From Ottowia flava (GTDB lineage Bacteria > Pseudomonadota > Gammaproteobacteria > Burkholderiales > Burkholderiaceae_C): a stretch of DNA of 64,000 nucleotides. The notes beneath the pieces are model-generated. The model was given only the letters and a program-made list of their open reading frames with translations. It was not told the DNA's origin and ran no database searches. This document shows, in pieces, positions 34,500 through 45,703 of this stretch. How positions within the stretch are numbered: the stretch's first letter is position 1; each line of letters opens with the position of its first letter. The stretch lies in the NCBI RefSeq assembly GCF_042680565.1, contig NZ_JBHUEJ010000003.1, forward strand, positions 1-64,000. The letters are read 5' to 3'. The translations under genes and the position numbers were made by a program.

Positions 34500-34530
34500 T
34501 TGACCTTGGAGTTACTTCAGGGTTTTCAAT
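34500..34530 (+). promoter_or_regulatory. MerR-type promoter of the metal ATPase
   Basis: TTGACC (34500-34505) and TTCAAT (34525-34530) are 19 bp apart, the long spacer typical of MerR-activated promoters. ACCTTGGAG and CTTCAGGGT form an imperfect dyad inside it, like CadR/PbrR sites. Transcription should begin about 34537, almost at the ATG (34539), so the message is probably leaderless. Confidence 0.7.
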
Positions 34531-34538
34531 ACTACCCC

Positions 34539-36929
<2,391 letters not shown>

Positions 36930-36963
36930 GCGCCGACGCCAAGGCCAGCGTCGCGCGGTATAC

Positions 36964-37021
36964 GATCAAATCGGCCTTCAGCCCTACAACCAACTGCGCA
37001 GACAGCTATCGGTTAGATAGC
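36964..37021 (+). repeat. Comamonad dispersed repeat, copy 13 (forward)
   Basis: Carries GATCAAATCGGCCTTCAGCC, AACTGCGCAGACAGCTATCG and GTTAGATAGC. It lies between the convergent ATPase and crotonase genes. Confidence 0.8.
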
Positions 37022-37085
37022 ATTCAACCTCAACCGCCACACTGCGACGGGCGACAGAGCACGCCAGCGCTCTGCCCTGGTCGCC

Positions 37086-37991
37086 TCAGCGCGCCTTCAG
37101 CTGCGCTTCCATGCGCGCGATCTCGCGGCGGGCCTCGTCGCCTTCCGGGATGTCGCGGCCGGAGTCGCGCCACTGCACGGCGGCCTTGAAGCCCTCGGTC
37201 TGCGCATAGCGGCGAAACCACAGGCCTTCGGGGTTGTGGCGGGTGATGCCGTCGAACACCGTGGCCAGCGTCTGGCCCTGCTCCAGCCCCATGGTCAGCA
37301 TCACCTGGTTGACCACCAGCTTGTGCATGGCCAGGTGGCCGCGCGGCACGCCGGCGATGCGCTCGGCCAGGCGCAGGGTGGCAGCTTCCAGTTCGGCCTC
37401 GTCCACAGCTTCGTTGGCCAGGCCCCAGTCGGCGGCCTGCTGGCCGCTGATCACGTCGCCGGTGAACATCATCTGCTTGGCGCGCGTGGGGCCCAGGCGC
37501 TGCGTCCACATCGCCGTGGTCGGGCAGCCCCAGACGCGCGTGGGCATGTAGCCGATGCGCGCGTTGTTCGCCATCACCAGCAGGTCGCAGCACAGAGCGA
37601 TGTCGCTGCCGCCCGCCACCGCGGCGCCGTGCACCTTGGCAATGGTCGGCTTGCTACAGCGCCACAGGCTCATGAAGTCCTCGGTGTTGCGCTTCATGAA
37701 GGCGTAGTCCTCCATCGGGTCCCACGGGTACGCTTCCTGCTGGCACGGGTGGTCGATGGCCTGTTCGGCGCTTTCGGCCAGGTCGTAGCCACCGCAAAAA
37801 CCCTTGCCCGCGCCTTCGACCACGATCACGTGGATGGCCGGGTTGTCCTGCGCCCATTCGACCGCCTGGCGGATCTCGCGCGGCGTCTCGTTGTTGATGG
37901 CGTTCAGCCGCTCCGGCCGGTTGAGCAGCAGGCGCGCGATGCGCGGGCGCTGCGGGTCGGGCTCGATCTGCAGGGTGGTGAAGCGGGGCAT
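37086..37991 (-). CDS. Crotonase-family enoyl-CoA hydratase
   Basis: This 301-residue enzyme of the enoyl-CoA hydratase/isomerase superfamily has LLLNRPERLNAINNETPREI, the first oxyanion segment VEGAGKGFCGGYDL, and the second at KVHGAAVAGGSDIALCCDLL. MPTRVWGCPTTAM occupies the usual catalytic-residue region, where the classical Glu is replaced, so it may not be a simple hydratase. A GAGGAG Shine-Dalgarno precedes the ATG. The gene is 10 bp downstream of the GST gene, in the same operon. Confidence 0.87.
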   Translation of the reverse strand: MPRFTTLQIEPDPQRPRIARLLLNRPERLNAINNETPREIRQAVEWAQDNPAIHVIVVEGAGKGFCGGYDLAESAEQAIDHPCQQEAYPWDPMEDYAFMKRNTEDFMSLWRCSKPTIAKVHGAAVAGGSDIALCCDLLVMANNARIGYMPTRVWGCPTTAMWTQRLGPTRAKQMMFTGDVISGQQAADWGLANEAVDEAELEAATLRLAERIAGVPRGHLAMHKLVVNQVMLTMGLEQGQTLATVFDGITRHNPEGLWFRRYAQTEGFKAAVQWRDSGRDIPEGDEARREIARMEAQLKAR

Positions 37992-38001
37992 CGGCGTCTC
38001 C

Positions 38002-38700
38002 TCAAGGGTTGTGGTTGTCGGCAGGCGCTGCGGGCGCCTTGCGCATGATGGCGTCGAAGTCCGGGCGGCGCAGCAAGGCGTCCATCCAGCGCAGCAGCGC
38101 CGGCGGGACCGCAGCGGCAAAGCGCTCCGGCGCGTGGCGCGCCAGCTGGCGCACGAAGGGCACGGTGGCGAAGTCGGCCAAGCTGGGACAGGTGCCGAAC
38201 AGGTAGGCCGTTTCGTCGACGCACCCACCCGCCGCCAACTGCTCGGCTAGGCGTGCAAGGAAGGGCTGCGCGGCCTCGAAATGTGCGTCGCTGAAAGCCT
38301 GCTCGGCCGCCGGCGGCGCTGCGCCACCCGGTGCCGACCATTCCGCGGCGTAGCGGCTGGGGTACTTGAAGCGGTCCAGGTGCGGCTTGAAATCCGCCTC
38401 GCACGCGGCGATCAGCGCCAGCATGCCGGCCAGCGTGCCGCGCTCGGGCATCAGCCAGTGTTCGGCGTCGCGCTGGTGCAAGGCCCACAGCATGACGTCC
38501 AGGCTCTGGTCGATCACCTGGCCGCCGGGCAGCACCAGCACCGGCACCGTGCCCTTGGGCGAAGCGGCCAGCATCGCGGTCGGTTTGGCGCGCAGGCTGA
38601 CTTCGTGCTGCGCCACCGCCACGCCCGCCGCCTGAATGGCCCAGCGCGCGCGCATCGCGTAGGGACAGCGGCGGAAGGTGTACAGCAGGGGCAGGCTCAT
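38002..38700 (-). CDS. Glutathione S-transferase family protein
   Basis: This 232-residue protein has a GST N-terminal thioredoxin fold, LYTFRRCPYAMRARWAI (active-site-like CPYAMR), PKGTVPVLVLPGGQVIDQSL (cis-Pro and Ser of the G-site) and a helical C-terminal domain. The CPxx motif fits omega/beta-type GSTs or glutaredoxin-2-like enzymes that use Cys rather than Ser. It heads a two-gene operon with the crotonase. Confidence 0.87.
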   Translation of the reverse strand: MSLPLLYTFRRCPYAMRARWAIQAAGVAVAQHEVSLRAKPTAMLAASPKGTVPVLVLPGGQVIDQSLDVMLWALHQRDAEHWLMPERGTLAGMLALIAACEADFKPHLDRFKYPSRYAAEWSAPGGAAPPAAEQAFSDAHFEAAQPFLARLAEQLAAGGCVDETAYLFGTCPSLADFATVPFVRQLARHAPERFAAAVPPALLRWMDALLRRPDFDAIMRKAPAAPADNHNP

Positions 38701-38725
38701 GGCGTCAACGCTAACACGGCGACCA

Positions 38726-38766
38726 CCTGTAGGAGCGGCCCGACGGCGCAGCGGCCCTTGCGACCA
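38726..38766 (+). repeat. REP-like element
   Basis: CCTGTAGGAGCGGCCC, a short loop, then GCGCAGCGGCCCTTGCGACC. It resembles the TGTAGGAGCGG...GCGAcc REP elements I recall from Pseudomonas and Xanthomonas genomes. It lies in the divergent gap before the copper-protein gene, and only one copy was noticed. Confidence 0.4.
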
Positions 38767-38852
38767 CGGACAGGGGGGACGCTCTCTCCCGCTGGCACCT
38801 CGGCGCAGCGGCCACGATGGGATTCTTCTGTCCAGAACCAATGGAGACCACC

Positions 38853-39194
38853 ATGGAACACACCAACGCCCAGATGCAGGCCTGCATCGACCAGTGCCTG
38901 AAGTGCTACCAGGTCTGCCAGGGCATGGCCCTGACGCATTGCCTGAAACTCGGCGGCCAGCACACTGAGCCCACGCACTTCCGGCTGATGCTGAACTGCG
39001 CCGAGATCTGCCGCACCAGCGCCGCGATCATGCTGAGCGGCTCGCCGCTGCACCAGCGCACCTGCGCGCTGTGCGCCGACGTGTGTGAGGAGTGCGCCGA
39101 CGATTGCGAACGCGTCAGCGACATGCAGGAATGCGTGGACGCCTGCCGCGCCTGCGCGCAGAGTTGCCGTGCGATGGCGGGCGCCGCCGCCTAA
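38853..39194 (+). CDS. Cys-rich four-helix-bundle copper-storage protein (DUF326/Csp-like)
   Basis: This 113-residue protein has 16 Cys in CxxxC patterns along predicted helices (ACIDQCLKCYQVC, CALCADVCEECADDC, CVDACRACAQSC). This matches the DUF326 four-helix bundles known as Csp copper-storage proteins, which hold many Cu(I) ions inside the bundle. It has no signal peptide, so it is a cytosolic Csp3-type protein. ATG 38853 is preferred over 38841 because GGAG lies six bases before it. Its stop overlaps the convergent hydrolase gene by 4 bp. Confidence 0.88.
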   Translation: MEHTNAQMQACIDQCLKCYQVCQGMALTHCLKLGGQHTEPTHFRLMLNCAEICRTSAAIMLSGSPLHQRTCALCADVCEECADDCERVSDMQECVDACRACAQSCRAMAGAAA

Positions 39195-40420
39195 CGCACC
39201 GCGCCGCCAGCTTGGCCCAGCGCCGTCAACTGGTCCACCCGCAGGTCGAACCCGCGCTCGCTCGGGATCAGCATCTGCGCGGCGGCGACGCGCGCCACGG
39301 CGTCGACCAGGGTGTAGTGGTCGTGGCCGGGCACCGGCAGGCAGCGCACCATGGGGTGGCGCGCGGCCTTCTGGCACAGGCTGGTCAGGCTGCTGAGGTT
39401 GCCGGGCGGCTTCTGGCCTTCAATCAGGTAGGTGGGCGAGCGGATACTGTCGAGCCAGCGCGCGGGGGAACGCAGGGCCTGCTCCTGCGGCGGCAGCGCG
39501 CGCCAGTCGATCCGTCCGTACGCGGCGCCGTAGTCGCCCACCTCGCCCACCGGGCCGAGGGCCAGCACGGCGGCAAAGCGCGGTGAGGTTTCGGCCACCA
39601 GCAGGGCCAGCGTGCCGCCGGTGCTGTGACCACCCAGGTAGATGCGGCGCGGGTCCACGTAAGGCAGCTTGGCCAGGTGCTCGGCGGCGGCGATGACATC
39701 GTCCACCTCGCCCAGGCCCAGCTCGCGCTGGCCGGGGTTGCGGTTGCCGCCGCGCAGGGTGGGGAACATCATCACCACGCCGGCTTCGCGGAAGGCTTGA
39801 GCCGACTGGTCGTTACCGGCGGGGCCGCGCACCCAGAAGTCGTCCAGCGAATTGCTGTCGCCGCCCGTGAGCCAGACGATAGCCGGGTGTAACTGGCGGT
39901 CTTTCGGGCTGGGGGTGACGAAGGCGGCGAGCGTCTGGCCGTTGCTGACGTAGTCGCTGCGCTCATACAGGGTGGCAGGCGGCTGCGGCAAAGGGTGCGG
40001 GCGGCCCGGCTCGGCGCGCACCTGGGTGATGAAGCCGCGGCGCGCATCGGCCAGCGTCTGTGGCGCGGCAGCAGCAGCCTGGGCGCGGTCGGCCTGGCGG
40101 CGCGCGGCCAGTTCTTCATCGAGCTGGCGGCGGCGCTGCTCGGCCGTGCGCTGGGCTTGCTGCGCCTGCATGGCGTCGTAGCTGGCGCGGCTGATGCAGT
40201 CGTACCGGCGGTTGATCTCGTAGCCCTCTTCCATCGCCTTTTCGCGCCCGGCGGTGCCCAGCTTGCCGCCGTAGCACACGCTCTGGTCGCGCGCCGCGCC
40301 GGGCGCGCCACCTTGCATGCGGGCCAGTTGGCCCCACAGCATCCACACCAGAAACGCGCCGCCCATCGCAAAGGCGATGACGCGGCTGAGGGAATTCCAT
40401 TGGGTGTGGCTGGCGGGCAT
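39191..40420 (-). CDS. Membrane-anchored alpha/beta hydrolase
   Basis: This 409-residue protein has an N-terminal transmembrane segment (VIAFAMGGAFLVWMLWG), a Gln/Arg/Ala-rich coiled-coil stretch (residues 77-118) and a C-terminal alpha/beta hydrolase or prolyl-oligopeptidase-like domain. IYLGGHSTGGTLALLVA holds the nucleophile Ser, and PGHDHYTLVDAV the His. It is probably periplasm-facing with an unknown ester or peptide substrate. ATG 40420 is the best start; the upstream extension is not protein-like. Confidence 0.8.
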   Translation of the reverse strand: MPASHTQWNSLSRVIAFAMGGAFLVWMLWGQLARMQGGAPGAARDQSVCYGGKLGTAGREKAMEEGYEINRRYDCISRASYDAMQAQQAQRTAEQRRRQLDEELAARRQADRAQAAAAAPQTLADARRGFITQVRAEPGRPHPLPQPPATLYERSDYVSNGQTLAAFVTPSPKDRQLHPAIVWLTGGDSNSLDDFWVRGPAGNDQSAQAFREAGVVMMFPTLRGGNRNPGQRELGLGEVDDVIAAAEHLAKLPYVDPRRIYLGGHSTGGTLALLVAETSPRFAAVLALGPVGEVGDYGAAYGRIDWRALPPQEQALRSPARWLDSIRSPTYLIEGQKPPGNLSSLTSLCQKAARHPMVRCLPVPGHDHYTLVDAVARVAAAQMLIPSERGFDLRVDQLTALGQAGGAVR

Positions 40421-40535
40421 GGTGACGCGATGAGAAAAACAGCGAACGAAAAATGGCCGCCGATTGTCGCCAAATCGGCGGCAGTGTGGGCCGGTGACCA
40501 CGCGCGGCGCGCTTCAGACGCGCGCCGGCTGTGCC

Positions 40536-42935
40536 CTATTTCCGCAAGCCCTGCAGCTTGGCGAAGGCGTCGGCCATCTGGCTGCCTGCCGCCTGCCCGG
40601 CGTCGCGGCGGCCGGCTTGCGGGGCGCGCTGACCGCGGCCAGCGCCTTCAAAGCGGTTGTCGCGCGGCGCATCGCGGCGCGGCGCTTGTGCGTCCAGCTT
40701 CATCGTCAGGCTGATGCGCTTGCGCGGCACGTCGACTTCCAGCACCTTTACCTTGACGATCTGCCCGGTTTTGACGACTTCGCGCGCGTCGCTGACGAAG
40801 CGGTTGGCCAGCTGGCTGACGTGCACCAGCCCGTCCTGGTGCACGCCCAGGTCGACGAAGGCGCCAAACTGCGCGACGTTGCTGACCGTGCCTTCCAGCA
40901 CCATGCCTTCGCGCAAGTCGGCAATGTCATCCACGCCGTCGTTGAAGCGCGCCACCTTGAAATCCGGGCGCGGGTCGCGGCCGGGCTTTTCCAGCTCGGC
41001 CAGGATGTCCTTCACGGTGACGGCGCCGAACTGCGCGGTGGCGAACTGCTCGGCCTTCAGGCCTTTGAGCAGCTCGGCACGGCCCATCAGTTGGTCGATC
41101 GGTTTGCCGGTGCTGACGATGATCTGCTCGACCACCGGGTACGTTTCCGGGTGCACGCCGGTCATGTCCAGCGGTTGGCTGCCGCCGCGGATGCGCAAAA
41201 AGCCCGCGCTCTGCTCAAAGGTCTTGGGGCCCAAGCCGCTGACGTCCAGCAGCTGCTGGCGGCTGGCGAAGGCGCCGTGCTGTTCGCGCCAGCGCACCAC
41301 GGCCTTGGCCACAGTAGGCGACAGGCCGGACACGCGCGCCAGCAGCGGCGCGCTGGCCGTGTTCAGGTCTACGCCGACGCCGTTCACGCAGTCTTCGACC
41401 ACGGCATCGAGCTGGCGCGCCAGCTCGCTCTGGTTCACGTCGTGCTGGTACTGGCCCACCCCGATGGATTTGGGGTCGATCTTGACCAGCTCGGCCAGCG
41501 GGTCCTGCAGGCGCCGCGCAATGCTAGCGGCGCCGCGCAGGCTGACGTCAACATCGGGCAGCTCTTGCGAGGCGTATTCGCTGGCGCTGTAGACGGAGGC
41601 GCCGGCTTCGCTGATCACTACTTTTTCGATAGCTGGCTGCGCAAGCCCGTCCTGGCTTGAAGCCATTTTTTGCACCAATTTGATCAAGTCACCGGCCAGC
41701 TTGTCGGTCTCGCGGCTGGCGGTGCCGTTGCCGATGGCGATCAGCTGCACGCCGTGCTTGGCGACCAGGCGGCCCAGCGTGTGCAGGCTGCCTTCCCAAT
41801 CCTTGCGTGGTTCGTGCGGGAAGACGGTGGCGGTCTCCACCAGCTTGCCGGTGGCGTCGCACACGGCGACTTTCACGCCGGTGCGGATGCCCGGGTCCAG
41901 CCCCATCACGGCCTTGGCGCCAGCCGGTGCAGCCAGCAGCAGATCGCGCAGGTTGTCGCCAAAGACCTTGATCGCCACCTTTTCGGCATCTTCGCGCAGG
42001 CGCGAGAACAGATCGCGCTCGGTGCTCAAGGAAAGCTTGACGCGCCAGGTCCAGGCCACGCATTTGCGCAGCAGGTCGTCGGCCGGGCGGCCGCTGTGCG
42101 ACCAGCCCAGGTGAAGCGCGATACGGCCCTCGGCCAAACTGGGCGTTGCTGCGGTTTTAGGAGCTGCCTGCGCAGGCTCCGCCTCAGGAATCGCCAATTT
42201 GGCGTCCAAAATCTCCAACTGGCGGCCGCGGAACACGGCCAGCGCGCGGTGGCTGGGCACGCGGCCGATCGGCTCGTCGTAATCGAAGTAGTCGCGGAAC
42301 TTGGCGACCTCGGGGTCGTTCTCGTTCTTGCCGCTGGCCAACTTGCTCTGCAGCAGGCCTTCGGCCCACAGCCATTCGCGCAGGCCTTGCACCAGTTGGG
42401 CGTCTTCCGCCCAGCGCTCGGACAGGATGTCGCGCACGCCGTCCAGCACGGCGGGCACGCTGGTGAAGTCTTCACCGCCCTCGCCTTTCTCGGCCTTGAC
42501 GAAGGGCTTGGCGGCTTCGGCCGGGTCCAGCGTGGGGTCGCCAAACAGCTGATCGGCGAGCGGCTCGATGCCGAATTCGCGCGCGATCTGGCCTTTGGTG
42601 CGGCGCTTTTGCTTGTACGGCAGGTACAGGTCTTCCACCTCCTGCTTGGTCGGCGCCGCCTCAATGGCGGCGCGCAGCTCGGGCGTCAGCTTGCCCTGCT
42701 CTTCGATGCTTTTCAGCACGGAGGCGCGGCGCTCGTGCAGCTCGCGCAGGTACGCCAGGCGCGCTTCCAGCTCGCGCATCTGCACGTCGTCCAGGCCGCC
42801 GGTGGCCTCCTTGCGGTAACGGGCGATGAAGGGGACGGTGGCGCCGCCGTCCAGCAGGTCAACGGCCGCCTGGACCTGCGCGTCGCGCACTTTCAACTCG
42901 GCGGCGATCTGGGCGATGAGGGAAGAAGATGACAT
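40536..42935 (-). CDS. tex: Transcription accessory protein Tex, with two in-frame repeats
   Basis: This is a 799-residue Tex/YhgF protein that binds RNA and acts in transcription. Domains in order are: Tex_N (residues 10-200, VPFIARYRKEATGGLDD), YqgF (330-430, MGLDPGIRTGVKVA), a helix-hairpin-helix region (500-560, LNTASAPLLARVSGLSPTVA) and a C-terminal S1 domain (640-720, GMVLEGTVSNVAQFGAFVDL). The tail is basic, Arg/Gln-rich. Two dispersed-repeat copies are translated: one at about residues 243-264 (Pro/Ala-rich), and one at about 420-438 (QKMASSQDGLAQPAIEKVV). The frame is intact. Confidence 0.93.
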   Translation of the reverse strand: MSSSSLIAQIAAELKVRDAQVQAAVDLLDGGATVPFIARYRKEATGGLDDVQMRELEARLAYLRELHERRASVLKSIEEQGKLTPELRAAIEAAPTKQEVEDLYLPYKQKRRTKGQIAREFGIEPLADQLFGDPTLDPAEAAKPFVKAEKGEGGEDFTSVPAVLDGVRDILSERWAEDAQLVQGLREWLWAEGLLQSKLASGKNENDPEVAKFRDYFDYDEPIGRVPSHRALAVFRGRQLEILDAKLAIPEAEPAQAAPKTAATPSLAEGRIALHLGWSHSGRPADDLLRKCVAWTWRVKLSLSTERDLFSRLREDAEKVAIKVFGDNLRDLLLAAPAGAKAVMGLDPGIRTGVKVAVCDATGKLVETATVFPHEPRKDWEGSLHTLGRLVAKHGVQLIAIGNGTASRETDKLAGDLIKLVQKMASSQDGLAQPAIEKVVISEAGASVYSASEYASQELPDVDVSLRGAASIARRLQDPLAELVKIDPKSIGVGQYQHDVNQSELARQLDAVVEDCVNGVGVDLNTASAPLLARVSGLSPTVAKAVVRWREQHGAFASRQQLLDVSGLGPKTFEQSAGFLRIRGGSQPLDMTGVHPETYPVVEQIIVSTGKPIDQLMGRAELLKGLKAEQFATAQFGAVTVKDILAELEKPGRDPRPDFKVARFNDGVDDIADLREGMVLEGTVSNVAQFGAFVDLGVHQDGLVHVSQLANRFVSDAREVVKTGQIVKVKVLEVDVPRKRISLTMKLDAQAPRRDAPRDNRFEGAGRGQRAPQAGRRDAGQAAGSQMADAFAKLQGLRK
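41622..41676 (-). repeat. Comamonad dispersed repeat, copy 14, inside tex
   Basis: Carries TTTTTCGATAGCTGGCTGCG, CAAGCCCGTCCTGGCTTGAA and GCCATTTTTTGCACC. It is near-consensus and in frame, in the YqgF-domain loop before KVVISEAGASVYSASE. Confidence 0.82.
42147..42208 (-). repeat. Comamonad dispersed repeat, copy 15, inside tex (diverged)
   Basis: Carries TTTTAGGAGCTGCCTGCGCA, then GGAATCGCCAATTTGGCGTC. It encodes a Pro/Ala-rich linker (AQAAPKTAATPS) near tex residues 243-264. Confidence 0.55.
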
Positions 42936-43033
42936 CGGATGCGCTCGGGCGCCGCGCCGGCCTGGGCGGGCCGCCCCTCAAAAAGCTGGGGAGTTTGCCA
43001 TAGCGCTTTGCGCCCCAGGCACACCGGCAAGGC

Positions 43034-44326
43034 TCAGTGGCCGGCCGTTCGCTTGCGCGGCAGGAACCAGCGGCCGGATGGGCCAGGCGGCGGCATGGCG
43101 CCACCGATCGGCACCTGCAGGCGCACGCAGGTGCCTTCCCCCGGCAGCGAATCCAGCTGCAGCGTGCCGCCCAGTCGCACGGCGCGCGAACGCATGCCGC
43201 CCAGGCCCTTGCCGTGCGCCCAGTGCGATTCAACCCAGGCACTGCCGGTGGGAAACGGCAGGCCACGTCCGTCGTCGTATACCTCCAGCAGCAGCGCAGC
43301 CGGGGACGACAGCGCCCGGCAGCACACCTTCACCGCCCGTCCGCCCGAATGCCGGATCGCGTTGGCCAGCGCCTCCTGCGCAATGCGCAGCACCTGGGTG
43401 GCGGCGTCGCCCTGCACACTTTCCAGCTGCTCGCTCGGTTCAACGTCCCAGTGCAGCGCGATGCCGGCGACGTTCAGCAGCGGCTGAGCGCGGTAGCGCA
43501 GATTGGCCAGGTGCGCCACCACCGACCCCTCGGTGCGGGCCCCGTCGATCAGCAACTTGAGCTCAACCAGGCACTGCTGCAACTGGGCGGCAGTGCCGCG
43601 CTGCTGCGGCGTACCCTGCTCCAACGCCGCGGCGATGCACGTCAACCGCGAACCCACGCCGTCGTGCAAGTCCTGTATGAGCCGACCATAGAGTTCATCT
43701 TCCCGGTTCATGGAGGTGCCGGATCCCCGCCGATCACGCTGCAAAGCCAGCCAGAGGACGAACAACTCCAGCCCCACCAACGGCTGCAGCGGGGATATGA
43801 GCGGCATGTGGCGGTTCGATATCGGCATGTCCGCCAGCAGAACCACACCGACCGGCAATGCGACGAGTAACAGTGCCCAGGCCTGCGCGGAGCCCAATTG
43901 CCAGGCCTGCCCCGCCAGAACGAGCGCCATGGCCACGAAGAAGCCGACGTTGATGGCGAGCAGCGCAACCCGCGCCTGAGCGTCGTGCCAATCCAGCACA
44001 CAAGCCACCGCGTACAGGGCGCTGAACGCAGCGTGCACCAACCACGCCAGGCAGACCCACTGGCTCCAGACCCCGGCGCTCAGCAACAGGAAGGCTTCGA
44101 CCCCGAGCAAGGTCAGTTGCAGCAGCGCCGTCTGGAGCACATGCCCCGTGGCGCCGGGCAATTCGAATGGCCACAAGCTGGAAACCGCGCCCAAGACGGC
44201 CCAGCTTCCCATCGCCACGAAAAAGGCGCCGTCACTCCAGGATCTGGTGCGCCAGCCGCGGCAGGCAACCCACAAGGCGCCGCCCGCAGCAGCCAGCGCA
44301 AACAGAAGCATGGTGGCGCTGGACAT
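43034..44326 (-). CDS. Membrane histidine kinase (HisKA_3, NarX/LiaS type)
   Basis: This 430-residue sensor kinase has an N-terminal half with about six or seven hydrophobic segments (residues 1-195) and no large periplasmic domain, so it probably senses the membrane or an intramembrane ligand. H221 in LIQDLHDGVGSRL is the phospho-accepting His. The ATPase domain has QEALANAIRHSGG (N box), YDDGRGLPFP and GKGLGGMRSRA (G boxes). It pairs with the LuxR-type regulator encoded 76 bp upstream. ATG 44326 is chosen over GTG 44377. Its targets may be the adjacent divergent surface-protein operon. Confidence 0.88.
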   Translation of the reverse strand: MSSATMLLFALAAAGGALWVACRGWRTRSWSDGAFFVAMGSWAVLGAVSSLWPFELPGATGHVLQTALLQLTLLGVEAFLLLSAGVWSQWVCLAWLVHAAFSALYAVACVLDWHDAQARVALLAINVGFFVAMALVLAGQAWQLGSAQAWALLLVALPVGVVLLADMPISNRHMPLISPLQPLVGLELFVLWLALQRDRRGSGTSMNREDELYGRLIQDLHDGVGSRLTCIAAALEQGTPQQRGTAAQLQQCLVELKLLIDGARTEGSVVAHLANLRYRAQPLLNVAGIALHWDVEPSEQLESVQGDAATQVLRIAQEALANAIRHSGGRAVKVCCRALSSPAALLLEVYDDGRGLPFPTGSAWVESHWAHGKGLGGMRSRAVRLGGTLQLDSLPGEGTCVRLQVPIGGAMPPPGPSGRWFLPRKRTAGH

Positions 44327-44402
44327 GGTGCGGGCCGTGTAGGCTGCTGGTGAAAGTACAGAGCGGCGCGAGCTCACAAGAGTGGCGTACTCATGCGGCC
44401 CC

Positions 44403-45206
44403 TCAGTACAACAAGCCGTGCATGGAGGCCAGGCTGACCGCCTGCGCGCGCGTACGCACTTGCAGCTTGCGGTAGACGTTCTTGACGTGGCAGTTCACGG
44501 TCTGCGTGCTAATGCCCAGGCGCACGCCGATCTCGCCGCTGGTGTGTCCGATCGCCACGAAACGGAGGATCTCACGCTCGCGCGTCGACAGCGCGTCGGG
44601 CCCGACGCCGCGCGCGCCTGCACGTGCCGAACCTTTATGGCGTCCCGCTGGCCCACTCGATTCGAGCCGACGCAGCAGGCGACGCGCCAGGTTGGGCGTG
44701 ACCGATGCGCCGCCGTTCACCACCTGCAGCACGGCCTGCGCGAAATTGCCGAACCAGGAATTCTTGATCAGGTAGCCGGTCGCTCCGAGTTCAAACGCGT
44801 GAATGGCGTGCTCTTCGTCCTCCATGGCCGATACGACCACCGCCTCGGCCACCGGGTGGGTGTGTTTCATGAACTCGATCAACTGGAACCCGGTGCCGTC
44901 GCCAAGGTTGAGGTCCACCAGCATCACGTCGAAGGCGTGCAGCGCAACCAGCCGTTTGCCTTCACGCAGCGAACTGGCCTGCCCCACCAGCAGGACACGC
45001 GGATCGCCCAGCAGCTCCTGCGCGATGACCCGGCGTATGTGCGGGTCGTCGTCCACCAGCAGCACTCTAACTGGCTGGTCGGGCTGGCCGGTGAGGAAAT
45101 CCGGCCACGGCACACCGCCCGCAGCAATCGGCGCCATGGCCGTAGCGCCCGGACGCACACGGACCGGTATGTCGAAACCTTCGACAGCGGGGGCTGCGGT
45201 GTTCAT
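44403..45206 (-). CDS. NarL/FixJ-type response regulator
   Basis: This is a 267-residue regulator. An unusual N-terminal extension of about 45 residues precedes the receiver domain (VRVLLVDDDPHIRRV, phosphorylatable D98 in MLVDLNLGD, Lys in GYLIKNSW). A linker of about 40 residues rich in Gly/Arg precedes the LuxR-type HTH (LSTREREILRFVAIGHTSGE, GISTQTVNCHVKNVYRKLQV). An AAGG Shine-Dalgarno is present. It is cotranscribed with the kinase and divergent from the GTSNQ-repeat operon, so it is the best candidate activator, in a role like CsgD. Confidence 0.9.
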   Translation of the reverse strand: MNTAAPAVEGFDIPVRVRPGATAMAPIAAGGVPWPDFLTGQPDQPVRVLLVDDDPHIRRVIAQELLGDPRVLLVGQASSLREGKRLVALHAFDVMLVDLNLGDGTGFQLIEFMKHTHPVAEAVVVSAMEDEEHAIHAFELGATGYLIKNSWFGNFAQAVLQVVNGGASVTPNLARRLLRRLESSGPAGRHKGSARAGARGVGPDALSTREREILRFVAIGHTSGEIGVRLGISTQTVNCHVKNVYRKLQVRTRAQAVSLASMHGLLY

Positions 45207-45400
45207 GGAGACCTTCCTTGGGCCTCATGGGCCCATGTACGACGTACTTGTAGAGGCGCGAAATCGGTCTTCAGCCCACCGTGTATAGGGTGCCGGGTTG
45301 AAGCCGGGAACCGCTGCGCCCCGGCGCGTTATGGCTCTACGTTAGGCGCTTCCCGAGATGAATGTGAGTATTTGTTGGCATTCTTTGCTAAATTTTTCTG

Positions 45401-45459
45401 TTGACACATTCGGTTACTAACTCGGATAAATCAAGGTGAAGCTATCTTTTTGCTAGCTT
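45401..45459 (+). promoter_or_regulatory. Promoter and inverted repeat of the GTSNQ operon
   Basis: TTGACA (45401-45406), an 18-bp spacer and GATAAA (45425-45430) form a good sigma70 promoter in an AT-rich pocket. AAGCTA (45439-45444) and TAGCTT (45454-45459) then form an inverted repeat just after the expected start site. The leader to the ATG at 45704 is about 265 nt. The 497-bp gap 45207-45703 otherwise shows no gene. Confidence 0.6.
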
Positions 45460-45703
45460 TCCGCGCTTTACTGTCAACGCTGATGACCAGTCTCGCTCAA
45501 ACCTATGAACCATCAGACCTATGCCCAAGTAGGTATCTCCAATCGGCGATGGGACGAGTTCGCCGCCCATTTGAAACTGCATGCGACGGCACCGGCAGTC
45601 CAAAGCAATACCGTTTCGGGCCAGGCCGGTGGGCGTCAGAGCCAGCGCTCGACATGCGTCGGGCGCCGGACACGGTGTCAACAACCTTTGGAGGATCGTC
45701 ATC

